A DNA stretch of 8,079 nt, from assembly GCA_037442365.1 (NCBI GenBank), contig JBBIQK010000081.1:1-8079 (forward strand), given 5' to 3'. The notes below the pieces were generated by a model, which made no database searches, had not been told where the DNA came from, and saw only the letters and a program-made list of their open reading frames with translations. The stretch comes from GBS-DC sp037442365. GTDB taxonomy: Bacteria > Armatimonadota > Fimbriimonadia > Fimbriimonadales > GBS-DC. Below are positions 1 to 6,008 of the stretch, in pieces; within the stretch, counting starts at the first letter, position 1, and each line of letters opens with the position of its first letter. The position numbers were made by a program, and so were the translations under genes.

Positions 1-1207
1 ATCGTGATGCTCGCCTCCACGCGCTCCACGACACACTCCGCTCCCCGCTCACCAACCCCCAGCACGGCTTCTCCCCCAGACCAAAACCGCTCTTGAGGCT
101 CCGAAAACATACTCCCAACGCTGCCACAACAACCCCATCAACCGCGCCAACCCCAACGGCAACCGCCAGCCCCCTGACCATCGGCTATCGCCTGCACCCA
201 GAACGCCTGCGGCGCACGGCTCTTCTCCCGCTTGCGCCGCTTGCGACGCCCCCGCACCAGAACGACGAAAAACACCTGCGTCCCCCAGTCCTTGCGACGA
301 CACGGACCCAGCACCCGCACAGGAACCCGTATCGCACGCCCCCGCGCCTGTATCGGGACTATCTGCCAGCCCGTGCGCTCTTGCCACACCTCACACGGAC
401 GCCACCAACTCTCCCCATACACCCGCCGACGCCCCCGACCCGTGTGAGCCTCAGGCAAGTCACACCAGAGCGAGTCGCGCCGCGCACGGGCACAACAGAC
501 CGTGTTCGGCAACGCCAGCGTGCCCCACGCTTTCGTGTCGCCCCGCCCGTCGCCAACGCAGACTAGCAGTTGCTGCGGGCGTCCTGCGGCGTCCAGCGTC
601 GCACGCACCCGTCGCACGCCTTCTATCCAGCCCGCTATCTCCGAGCGACGGGAACCCTCTTGGGCGCGGGCGCAGCGTTGGGAGAAGGTAGGCAGCCACT
701 CAATCGGGACGCAGCGGGCGTTGCCGTCGTCGGGGGGCACAAGCGCGCCGAGCATCACAAAACTCTGCGCCCAGCGCAACCCGCGTGCGAAGGGAGCGTT
801 TTGGGGGTTTTGTCGCCAGAAGGCACCTGGGATAGACTTGCCCGTTCGGGGGACGGTGGTGCCGTCGGCGATGACGCAGTAGGGTTGGTCGGGCGGGCAG
901 TGTGCGAGCGTGTGTAGGCGCAGGGTGTGGAAGGCGTCGTCGGGTTGGAAGTCGCGTTGAAACAGGCGATAGGCGGCGGGGCGTGGGTGGGTTCGGTGGG
1001 GTTGGTGGGTGCGTTCCAGTTGGGCGATGGTTTTGTGGGTGGGTGGGAGGCGTTCGGCGTAGAGGAGTTGTCGGAGGGTTTGGTTAGGTTCTGGGCGTCG
1101 GGTGCGTGTGGGGAGTTGTTGGGTGAGTTGGTGGAGGTGGTATACTGGGTGTGTTGTTGGGTCGGCTCCATCGGGTTGTTCCTGTGTGAGGATAAGGTGT
1201 TTTTCAT
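1..1207 (-). pseudogene. Degenerate DDE transposase (IS4/IS701-like), frameshifted and cut by the left edge
   Basis: One minus-strand frame is open from the TAG at 1257-1259 down to a stop at 138-140. It reads like a DDE transposase: VIADGTTVPRTGKSIPG (first Asp codon 864-866), then FWRQNPQNAPFARGLRWAQSF, then LLVCVGDGRGDTKAW (second Asp codon 549-551), then VRVLGP and APQAFWVQAIADGQG. The family's C-terminal block continues in other frames: WRLPLGLARLMGLLWQRWE after a shift near the C5 run at 170-174, and LKSGFGLGEKPCWG after a second shift near 98-110. The second shift falls where the catalytic Glu (RELKSGFG type) is expected, so the product should be inactive. No ATG lies in the main frame; an ATG at 1205-1207 would need a further one-base shift near 1197. 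The family call rests on motifs remembered from IS701-like transposases. Sequencing error in homopolymers could mimic one or more of the shifts. Confidence 0.85.
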
Positions 1208-1216
1208 CGTGTGCAG

Positions 1217-1246
1217 GAGATACCCGATGGGGTGTTTTTTTGTCAA
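1217..1246 (-). promoter_or_regulatory. Putative transposase promoter
   Basis: On the minus strand a perfect TTGACA (-35, 1241-1246) is followed after 18 bases by TATCTC (1217-1222), a weak -10 hexamer. The ATG at 1205-1207 begins 9 bases further on, which would give almost no leader. The position just upstream of the transposase fits an IS-internal promoter. The -10 is a poor match, so this is tentative. Confidence 0.4.
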
Positions 1247-1326
1247 GGGCTGGGCGCTAGGCGAGAGGAGAAATGACAAACATCAGGACCATAAGGAGGG
1301 GGGTAATTACGGCAAGAGTGGCTACT

Positions 1327-1537
1327 GAAAAACTTCTACAACGACGCTCAAGTGCCTTTGCAGTGAATTGTCAGCGGCTCCCCTGTCCGCGCATGCGCGT
1401 AATTTGGAGTGCTGAAGCGGGAGCTTCAGCCTCGCGGAACCTCCGCTTCCGCACTCCATAAATAAGGTACTGCGCGCGTATGTCGCAATTCCAGCGCAAA
1501 GGCACTTAATTGAAACACGCACTCAGTGTAGTTTTTC
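1327..1537. repeat. MITE-like nested inverted-repeat element
   Basis: The outer arms are GAAAAACT (1327-1334) and AGTTTTTC (1530-1537). Inside them lies a perfect 12-base inverted pair, AAGTGCCTTTGC (1350-1361) and GCAAAGGCACTT (1496-1507), and the similarity continues inward imperfectly through a GAATTG-like block. The centre (1406-1457) is itself an inverted structure, with GGAGT and ACTCC at its ends enclosing two small hairpins: GCTGAAGC/GCTTCAGC (1411-1430) and GCGGAA/TTCCGC (1434-1452). No protein is encoded. The shape resembles a non-autonomous miniature element, but I see no clear target-site duplication, so the exact ends are uncertain. Confidence 0.6.
1406..1457. repeat. Compound palindrome (cruciform-prone centre)
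   Basis: GGAGTGC at 1406-1412 pairs with GCACTCC at 1451-1457. Between them lie a left hairpin with an 8-base stem (1411-1418 with 1423-1430) and a right hairpin with a 6-base stem (1434-1439 with 1447-1452). The left and right halves are also imperfect inverted copies of each other (GAAGCGGGAG against CTCCGCTTC). It can therefore fold as one long stem or as two short ones. Confidence 0.75.
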
Positions 1538-1600
1538 GCGCGAGCTGCTCTGTTGCAACGATGCTTGTTTCGTCTTCTGACACAGCCCGTTTCGCCGCGT

Positions 1601-1621
1601 GGGGCGCGGCGACCGCGCCCC
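1601..1621. repeat. Short perfect GC hairpin
   Basis: GGGGCGCGG (1601-1609) and CCGCGCCCC (1613-1621) form a 9-base stem with a CGA loop, followed by TAC. A closely similar motif ending in GCGCCCCTAC lies inside repeat copy 2 (7893-7920), so the two are probably related repeat units. No T tract follows, so it does not look like a standard terminator. Confidence 0.7.
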
Positions 1622-1626
1622 TACTT

Positions 1627-1852
1627 ATACCAATCCGTGCGTCAAACTTCGTAATTGCCGTGCGCCTGTAGCCAGAACCGCGCGCTTTGTAGCCCTCACC
1701 CCCAGCCCCTCTCCCGCACGGCGGGAGAGGGGAGCTGTGTGTGCAGCGCACGATGCGCTATCCCCCTCTCCCAACGGGTTGGGAGAGGGGGACAAAGGGG
1801 GTGAGGGCTACAGGCGTCGGCAATTTACGAACTCTGATCTGCCAATTGGTAT
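1627..1852. repeat. Dispersed hairpin repeat, copy 1
   Basis: This 226-base element has imperfect inverted arms. The left arm begins ATACCAATCCG and contains TTCGTAATTGCCG and GCGCCTGTAGCC; the right arm, read in reverse complement, begins ATACCAATTGG and contains TTCGTAAATTGCCG and CGCCTGTAGCC. Inside are three hairpins: a 12-base stem at 1706-1717/1721-1732, AGCGCA/TGCGCT at 1745-1759, and a 13-base CCCCCTCTCCCAA/TTGGGAGAGGGGG stem within 1762-1791. The last, with the neighbouring GGGTGAGGGC, is repeated at 7928-7974. It has no coding capacity. The arms match those of copy 2 at 7818-8033, which shows it is a repeat family and not chance palindromy. Confidence 0.85.
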
Positions 1853-1863
1853 TATGCCTGTAC

Positions 1864-1882
1864 GGACGCGGTTCCCGCGTCC
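1864..1882. repeat. Short perfect hairpin
   Basis: GGACGCGG (1864-1871) and CCGCGTCC (1875-1882) pair around a TTC loop. It lies between repeat copy 1 and the outer 16-base arm. Its layout is like that of the hairpin at 1601-1621 on the other side, so the two may be matched parts of the composite region. Confidence 0.65.
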
Positions 1883-1969
1883 TGTTGCCCAGCGCTCCTA
1901 CTCTTTGCAACAGAGCAGCTTCAGCCGTCTTCTCTGCAAGCAGGACGCGAAAAAACCTACCCCATCAGG

Positions 1970-1975
1970 TACAAT
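1970..1975 (+). promoter_or_regulatory. -10-like hexamer of xerC (leaderless candidate)
   Basis: TACAAT ends 7 bases before the xerC ATG. The expected transcription start would then fall on or within a base or two of the A of the start codon. No Shine-Dalgarno sequence precedes the ATG, and no good -35 is seen at the usual distance. This suggests a leaderless mRNA for the operon. It is inferred from spacing alone. Confidence 0.5.
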
Positions 1976-1982
1976 ACGCGCG

Positions 1983-2882
1983 ATGCATCTGGACGAGGCG
2001 GTGGAGCGGTTCCTGACGCGCCTGAGCGCCATGCGCGCGCCCCACACGGTCAAGGCGTATGGAACCGACCTCGCGCAGTTGGTAGCCTATGCGCTGGAGG
2101 CGGGCATCGAGCGGGTGGAACATTTGAACGCGCGGCTTGTGCGCAGCTGGCTCGATTCGTACCGCGCCGCGAGCCGTCGCACGCGCGAGCGCAAGCTCAG
2201 TTGCCTGCGAGCGTTCCTGAAGTTCTGTCGCACGATGGGCTGGCTGACGCATGACCCCAGCGCGACGATTGCCCTGCCCGTGCATCGGCGTCCGCTGCCG
2301 CGCGTGCTAACGCAGCCGCAGGCAGAGCAGCTGATGCAGGCGCCCGAACTCGACGACGAGCCGTTGCGCCTGCGCGATCGCGCGATTCTGGAGCTGCTGT
2401 ACGCGACGGGCGTGCGCGTGAGCGAGCTGGCGGGGCTGGATGTGGATGCGCTGGACATGGCGCAGTCGGCGGCGCGCGTGCGGGGCAAGGGCGGGCGCGA
2501 GCGGTTCGTGCTGTTCGGGCAGGCGGCGCACGAGGCGCTCGTGGAGTACCTCCAGCGCGCGCGCCCGCAACTCATGAACCCCCGCAAACCCACCCGCGCG
2601 CTGTTTCTGAACGCGCAGGGCGGCAGGCTCAGCACGCGTAGCCTGCACCGCCTCGTGAAGCGCTACGGCGCACACATCGGCGTGGACATCAGCCCGCACG
2701 CGCTGCGCCACTCGTTCGCCACCCACATGCTCGACGGCGGCGCAGACCTGCGCACCGTGCAGGAGCTGCTTGGACACCGCCGACTGACCACCACGCAGAT
2801 ATACACGCACCTGACTCTGGACAGGCTGCGCCAGACCGTGCGCCGTGCCCTGCCCAGCCTGACGATGGAGGACGACGAATGA
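1983..2882 (+). CDS. xerC: XerC/XerD-type tyrosine recombinase
   Basis: A 299-residue site-specific recombinase, the usual length for XerC/XerD, which resolve chromosome dimers by strand exchange at dif. The N-terminal SAM-like core-binding domain spans about residues 1-90 (APHTVKAYGTDL, LSCLRAFLKFC) and the catalytic domain about 105-295. All active-site residues are visible: Arg145 (ATGVRVSEL), Lys169 (RGKGGRER), His239 and Arg242 (HALRHSFATH), His265 (LLGHRRLTTTQ) and the nucleophile Tyr274 (IYTHL). The ATG at 1983 is chosen because the frame upstream reads through palindromic repeat DNA and because the N-terminus then matches the family. The xerC-hslV order is also found in Firmicutes, which favours xerC over xerD, but the paralogue cannot be fixed without a tree. 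It overlaps hslV by four bases. Confidence 0.93.
   Translation: MHLDEAVERFLTRLSAMRAPHTVKAYGTDLAQLVAYALEAGIERVEHLNARLVRSWLDSYRAASRRTRERKLSCLRAFLKFCRTMGWLTHDPSATIALPVHRRPLPRVLTQPQAEQLMQAPELDDEPLRLRDRAILELLYATGVRVSELAGLDVDALDMAQSAARVRGKGGRERFVLFGQAAHEALVEYLQRARPQLMNPRKPTRALFLNAQGGRLSTRSLHRLVKRYGAHIGVDISPHALRHSFATHMLDGGADLRTVQELLGHRRLTTTQIYTHLTLDRLRQTVRRALPSLTMEDDE
2867..2871 (+). promoter_or_regulatory. Shine-Dalgarno of hslV
   Basis: GGAGG lies 7 bases upstream of the ATG at 2879, inside the end of xerC. This is ideal spacing. It decides the start at 2879 over the second in-frame ATG at 2885, which would be 13 bases away. Confidence 0.8.
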
Positions 2883-3418
2883 CCATGCACGCCACTACCG
2901 TACTGGCGGTCCGCAGGGACGGGCAGACCGCCTTCGCCGCCGATGGGCAGGTGACCTTCGGCGAGGTCGTGATGAAGCACACCGCCCGTAAAGTGCGCTG
3001 GCTCTACCAGAACCGCGTGCTGGCGGGGATTGCCGGCTCCGCCGCCGACGCGCAGGCGCTGATGGATCGATTCGAATCGAAACTGGAGTCGGTCGGGGGC
3101 AACCTGCGCCGCGCGGCGGTCGAGTTCGCGAAAGACTGGCGCACGGACCGCGTGCTGCGCCATCTGAACGCGCTGATGGTGGTCGCCGACGCCGACTCGA
3201 TGCTGGTCGTCGCGGGCGACGGGAATGTGCTGGAGCCTGACGAAGGGGTGGTGGGTATCGGTTCAGGCGGCGCGTATGCACAGGCGGCGGCGCAGGCGCT
3301 GCTGAAACACACGACGCTTACCGCCCGCGAAATCGCCGAAGAGGCGCTGCGCATCGCCGCGCGGCTGTGTATCTACACCAACGACTCCATCACGGTCGAG
3401 GTGCTGGACGCCCGATGA
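2879..3418 (+). CDS. hslV: HslV, ATP-dependent protease peptidase subunit
   Basis: A 179-residue N-terminal-nucleophile threonine peptidase, the proteolytic ring of HslUV, a cytoplasmic proteasome-like protease. The sequence begins MTMHATTVLAVRRDG. The nucleophile should be Thr6 after removal of a five-residue propeptide, since the spacing from Thr6 to Asp22 (ADGQVTFG), Lys33 (VMKHTARKV) and Lys38 equals that of Thr1, Asp17, Lys28 and Lys33 in the processed enzyme. Other family hallmarks are EFAKDWRTDRVLRHL (about 80-95), GIGSGGAYAQAAAQALL (about 122-139) and a C-terminal ARLCIYTNDSITVE. The start overlaps the xerC stop (ATGA), so translation is probably coupled. The usual downstream partner hslU is missing here; an exporter gene takes its place. 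HslU must be encoded elsewhere, be absent, or be replaced by another ATPase. Confidence 0.95.
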   Translation: MTMHATTVLAVRRDGQTAFAADGQVTFGEVVMKHTARKVRWLYQNRVLAGIAGSAADAQALMDRFESKLESVGGNLRRAAVEFAKDWRTDRVLRHLNALMVVADADSMLVVAGDGNVLEPDEGVVGIGSGGAYAQAAAQALLKHTTLTAREIAEEALRIAARLCIYTNDSITVEVLDAR

Positions 3419-5145
3419 CGCGCGCCGTCGCTCGCGTGCTGGCGTACCTGACCGCGCGGGTGGTGGTCAACAGCATCCGCCGCGCGTTCGCCAACCCGCT
3501 GCGCGCCGTACTGACCGTGATGGTGGTGGCGTTTTTCCTGTGTGGCTGGGTCGGCGCGCTGATTGGCACGCTCGCTGAAAACCCCGCGCGCGCCCAGCCC
3601 GACCTCCTGCAACCCCAGCAGCTGATGCTCCGCTCGCTGGGGCTGGTGGTCATCATTCACTGGTTCTATGTGGTGTTCACGGTGGTTCCGTCGGTGTTCC
3701 GCCCGCCGCAGATTCTGGTGCTGGAAAGCGATGTGCATTACCTGTTCACGACGCCGCTCAAGCCGCTGACGCTCTTTCGAGGGATGATCCTGATACGGGG
3801 GCTGTTCGGCGCGCTCTTTTTCCTGCTGATGCTGGTGGTCTACCTGTTGATGTTCGGCGGGGCGCGGTTGCGTCTGCTGGCGGCGGTTCAGGAGCCTGCC
3901 GCGCCCGCGATTGCCCTGCTCTGCTACCCGATTCTGTACCTGCTGGTGTTCAGCGCCGCGCTGTTGTGGAGCATCGGGGTCGAGGCGATGGAGATTGCGG
4001 GGCGTGGCGTGCGTCGCTGGGCGGCGCGCCTGCTGATTGGCTGGGCGCTGCTCAGTTTCGGGCTGACCGTGGGGTATCTCCTCTACCTGCACCGCCAGTT
4101 AGAGGAGTTTGCCTTCCTGACCGCGCTCGGCAAAGCGGTGGACTGGCTGCCTGTCTATGCGCTATTGCTGCCTGTGCGGGGGCTGGCGGACGCGACGCTG
4201 GTGCTGTATAACGGCTTCACGCCAGCGATGGGCGTCAGCGTCGCGCTGTGGCTGACGGCGGCGCTGCTGGCGAATCGGACGCTGGTGCGCTATCAGGGCG
4301 TGCTGTACGAGGTGGGCGCGTCGCTGGCGCGCAAGAGCGCCGCCGCGCGCGCCTCGCAACGCGACCCGCTTGGAACCTACCTCCAGCGCAAGGCGGAGAT
4401 TACGGCTTCAAAGCCGCTGCGCACCCTGCGCTGGCTGGAGCGCTGGACGCCGCGCGGCGCGCTCGCGCTCCTGTGGCGCGACCTGCTGATTACCTGGCGC
4501 GCCAGCGGCTGGGGCAATATCCTGATGGTGGGCATCATGGCTGCCGCGCCTGTGGGACTGATGCTGCTGGTACACTACACCGCCTCGCCCGAACGGGACA
4601 TACGCCTCGCGCTCAAGATTGCCTACGCCGCCGCGCAGGCGATTACCGCCTTTTTCATCTCGTTTGGGGCGTTCTACGGTTTCACCGACATGCTGCGCCG
4701 TGTGGAGTGGCAGAAGCCCCTGCCCTTCTCGCCGCGCGCGGTGATGGTGGTGGAGGCGTTGCCCAGCGTGGTCTTTTTCGCCCTCTCGCAACTGACAGCG
4801 GCGCTTGTGGCGAGCCTGTGGTTCCCCGCCGAGTGGCTCTTCTGGCTGAGCAGCGGCGTCGCGACGACCATGTGGGCGACCGCACTGATGATGGCGATGC
4901 TCGCAATTGCGCTGATTAACCCCGACCCGAACGACTACGCGCAGCGACTGCTCTCAGGCGTGCTGATTGTGCCTGCGCTGCTGCTCACGGGCGCGCCGGG
5001 ACTGGGAATCTGGCTGCTTGGCGTCGCGTTGCAATGGAACCTTGCGCTGGCGCTGGGGCTGGCGTGCCTGACGAACCTGTTTGTCGCGCTCGCGCTCACC
5101 GCCTTCAACAGCGCGCTCTACGAAAAGTTCAGTCCGATTGAATAA
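3415..5145 (+). CDS. Putative ABC exporter membrane protein
   Basis: A 576-residue polytopic membrane protein resembling the 'putative ABC exporter' family. Hydrophobic segments fall at about 31-52, 73-92, 124-148, 164-186, 203-224, 243-260, 268-287, 368-388, 403-421, 443-470, 472-500, 511-530 and 532-562, with a charged cytoplasmic-looking stretch at about 290-365 between two halves. The motif LESDVHYLFTTPLKPLTLFRG (about 103-123) is the strongest clue: family members carry a similar D-x-x-x-LF-x-x-PL element after the second membrane segment. The second half has an echo of it (EWQKPLPFSPRAVMVVEAL, about 431-449), suggesting internal duplication. There is no ATPase domain and no ABC ATPase gene nearby, so the energising subunit is unknown. 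The start at 3415 overlaps the hslV stop as ATGA, with GAGGTG 11 bases upstream; the open frame extends upstream into hslV but coupling favours 3415. Substrate unknown. Confidence 0.8.
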   Translation: MTRAVARVLAYLTARVVVNSIRRAFANPLRAVLTVMVVAFFLCGWVGALIGTLAENPARAQPDLLQPQQLMLRSLGLVVIIHWFYVVFTVVPSVFRPPQILVLESDVHYLFTTPLKPLTLFRGMILIRGLFGALFFLLMLVVYLLMFGGARLRLLAAVQEPAAPAIALLCYPILYLLVFSAALLWSIGVEAMEIAGRGVRRWAARLLIGWALLSFGLTVGYLLYLHRQLEEFAFLTALGKAVDWLPVYALLLPVRGLADATLVLYNGFTPAMGVSVALWLTAALLANRTLVRYQGVLYEVGASLARKSAAARASQRDPLGTYLQRKAEITASKPLRTLRWLERWTPRGALALLWRDLLITWRASGWGNILMVGIMAAAPVGLMLLVHYTASPERDIRLALKIAYAAAQAITAFFISFGAFYGFTDMLRRVEWQKPLPFSPRAVMVVEALPSVVFFALSQLTAALVASLWFPAEWLFWLSSGVATTMWATALMMAMLAIALINPDPNDYAQRLLSGVLIVPALLLTGAPGLGIWLLGVALQWNLALALGLACLTNLFVALALTAFNSALYEKFSPIE

Positions 5146-5157
5146 GGCGGCAGAACA

Positions 5158-5649
5158 CTAACAACCATCATTCGCCAGGACGTCTAAAAACTGCTGGACA
5201 GTGAGAACCCGAATACCTTGACCTTCCATGTGCGCGATTAACTCCGGGACGCGCTTAAGGTCATCATCCCGAGTGACTAAACAGTGCGCCTTCCCACGCT
5301 GGGCGGTTTCCAGCACCATATTGTCGCGCTTATCGCGGCACAGGTCTACATCACCCTGCAGGCTAATAGTGTGTCCGCTCTGGTAGAGCGTGTGCACGAG
5401 CGCAAGCGCGATTCCCTGATATAAAAGGAGCAGATTGCGCGCAAGTTGAATGTCTATCTGGGCAAGCCGACGCGCAATCGTGCGCCAGATGCGCGGACGC
5501 TGAAGCACGCTGACCAGCTCTTCAAGGAGTTGCTGACTGACCACTGGAGTGAAGCGCCCCTCCACGAATGCTTTCATCACCTTCGCAGGATGTCCGCGCG
5601 GGTTCAACAGTGCTGAAATCCAGACATTCGTGTCGACTACGACGAGCAT
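5158..5649 (-). CDS. PIN-domain toxin of a type II toxin-antitoxin pair
   Basis: A 163-residue PIN-fold protein of the 'putative toxin-antitoxin system toxin component, PIN family' (COG1569-like). Such proteins are Mg2+-dependent ribonucleases, typically inactivated by binding their antitoxin. Visible acidic residues are Asp6 (VVVDTNVWISALLNPRG), Glu43/Glu44 (SQQLLEELVSVLQRP), Asp106 and Asp109 (LCRDKRDNMVLETA), and Asp128-130 (CLVTRDDDLKR), followed by the C-terminal strand IRVLTVQQFLD. All expected catalytic positions are kept, so it looks intact. The ATG lies inside the 3' end of the antitoxin gene, a 13-base overlap, without a strong ribosome binding site, so translation is probably coupled. 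Its 3' end converges on the exporter gene with only 12 bases between stops and no hairpin in the gap. RNA target unknown. Confidence 0.9.
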   Translation of the reverse strand: MLVVVDTNVWISALLNPRGHPAKVMKAFVEGRFTPVVSQQLLEELVSVLQRPRIWRTIARRLAQIDIQLARNLLLLYQGIALALVHTLYQSGHTISLQGDVDLCRDKRDNMVLETAQRGKAHCLVTRDDDLKRVPELIAHMEGQGIRVLTVQQFLDVLANDGC

Positions 5650-5993
5650 TCGGCGCGATACTCTTCGAAGGCGGCGGTAATATCTGCCTCGACCGACTCA
5701 GGCGATACACCCAGATCCTGTATCACTCTGTCCATCAGGAAGTGCCATCGGTCTACAAGCTCTGGAGTCAGACGGGGACGCGGCTCGGAAGGCGTCTCGG
5801 CTTGCAGCCAGACAATCATTTCGTCCAGGAGACGGCGTAGCGCCTCCGTGCGCGAATCGGTGGGAGTTTCCCCCTGAAGCGAGCTTTCGATGAGGCGTCG
5901 TGCCAGCGCGTCTGTATCGCACCCCAGTCGACTCGCCTGCTCGCGGAGCCGCTGCCACACAGTCTCATCCACTTCGATCATCAGGCGGGGCAT
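5637..5993 (-). CDS. RHH-like antitoxin partner of the PIN toxin
   Basis: A 118-residue protein directly upstream of the PIN toxin. The N-terminus (MPRLMIEVDETVWQRLREQASRLGCDTDALARRLIESSL, residues 1-39) has the strand-helix-helix pattern of a ribbon-helix-helix DNA-binding domain. Residues 40-118 are mostly charged helix (EALRRLLDEMIVWLQAE, ELVDRWHFLMDRVIQDLG) and would be the toxin-binding part. Order, strand and overlap are those of an antitoxin-toxin operon, which is the main reason for the call; such RHH antitoxins usually autoregulate. At 118 residues it is longer than the usual 70-90 residues of VapB-like antitoxins. A GGTGAG sequence 5 bases before the ATG supports the start at 5993. 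Sequence recognition of the family is weaker than for the toxin. Confidence 0.75.
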   Translation of the reverse strand: MPRLMIEVDETVWQRLREQASRLGCDTDALARRLIESSLQGETPTDSRTEALRRLLDEMIVWLQAETPSEPRPRLTPELVDRWHFLMDRVIQDLGVSPESVEADITAAFEEYRAECSS

Positions 5994-6008
5994 ATTCTCA
6001 CCATGTCA

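Larger units (their letters stand above)
1543..1920. repeat. 16-base perfect inverted pair framing repeat copy 1
   Basis: AGCTGCTCTGTTGCAA at 1543-1558 recurs as its exact reverse complement at 1905-1920, 346 bases away. Between the arms lie hairpin 1601-1621, dispersed repeat copy 1 (1627-1852) and hairpin 1864-1882. A perfect 16-base match at this distance is unlikely by chance. The similarity does not extend clearly beyond the 16 bases. The arms may be the termini of a composite element or of an older element into which copy 1 inserted. Confidence 0.65.
1260..1982. other. Gene-free, hairpin-dense intergenic region
   Basis: I see no credible gene in these roughly 720 bases. Almost all of it between 1327 and 1920 can be assigned to inverted repeats (listed separately). 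Bases 1260-1326 hold only the outer flank of the transposase remnant and a short ORF that runs into the repeat and looks spurious. Bases 1921-1982 are the xerC upstream region. The open frame that extends xerC upstream to 1599 translates hairpin DNA and is not counted as coding. Confidence 0.8.

Noticed and set aside
93..917. Several plus-strand open frames
   Set aside because: They are antisense to the transposase and show no recognisable domain; their length follows from GC-rich composition.
755..1279. Minus-strand frame rich in Asn, Thr, Pro and Ser
   Set aside because: It is a shifted reading of the transposase N-terminal half; the correct frame carries the VIADGTTVPRTG motif and joins the downstream transposase sequence without a break.
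1273..1461. Short plus-strand ORF preceded by GGAG
   Set aside because: GGAG is too close to the ATG, and the frame runs into the MITE-like repeat and its hairpins; no recognisable protein.
1327..1920. CRISPR array
   Set aside because: The repeats are inverted and differ in sequence and spacing; there are no evenly spaced direct repeats.
1599..1982. Upstream extension of the xerC reading frame by 128 codons
   Set aside because: It translates inverted-repeat DNA, contains no Xer-like sequence, and the ATG at 1983 gives a full-length family protein.
3373..4092. 239-codon minus-strand frame opposite the exporter gene
   Set aside because: It is a Gln, Arg and His rich shadow of a membrane protein gene, with no family features.
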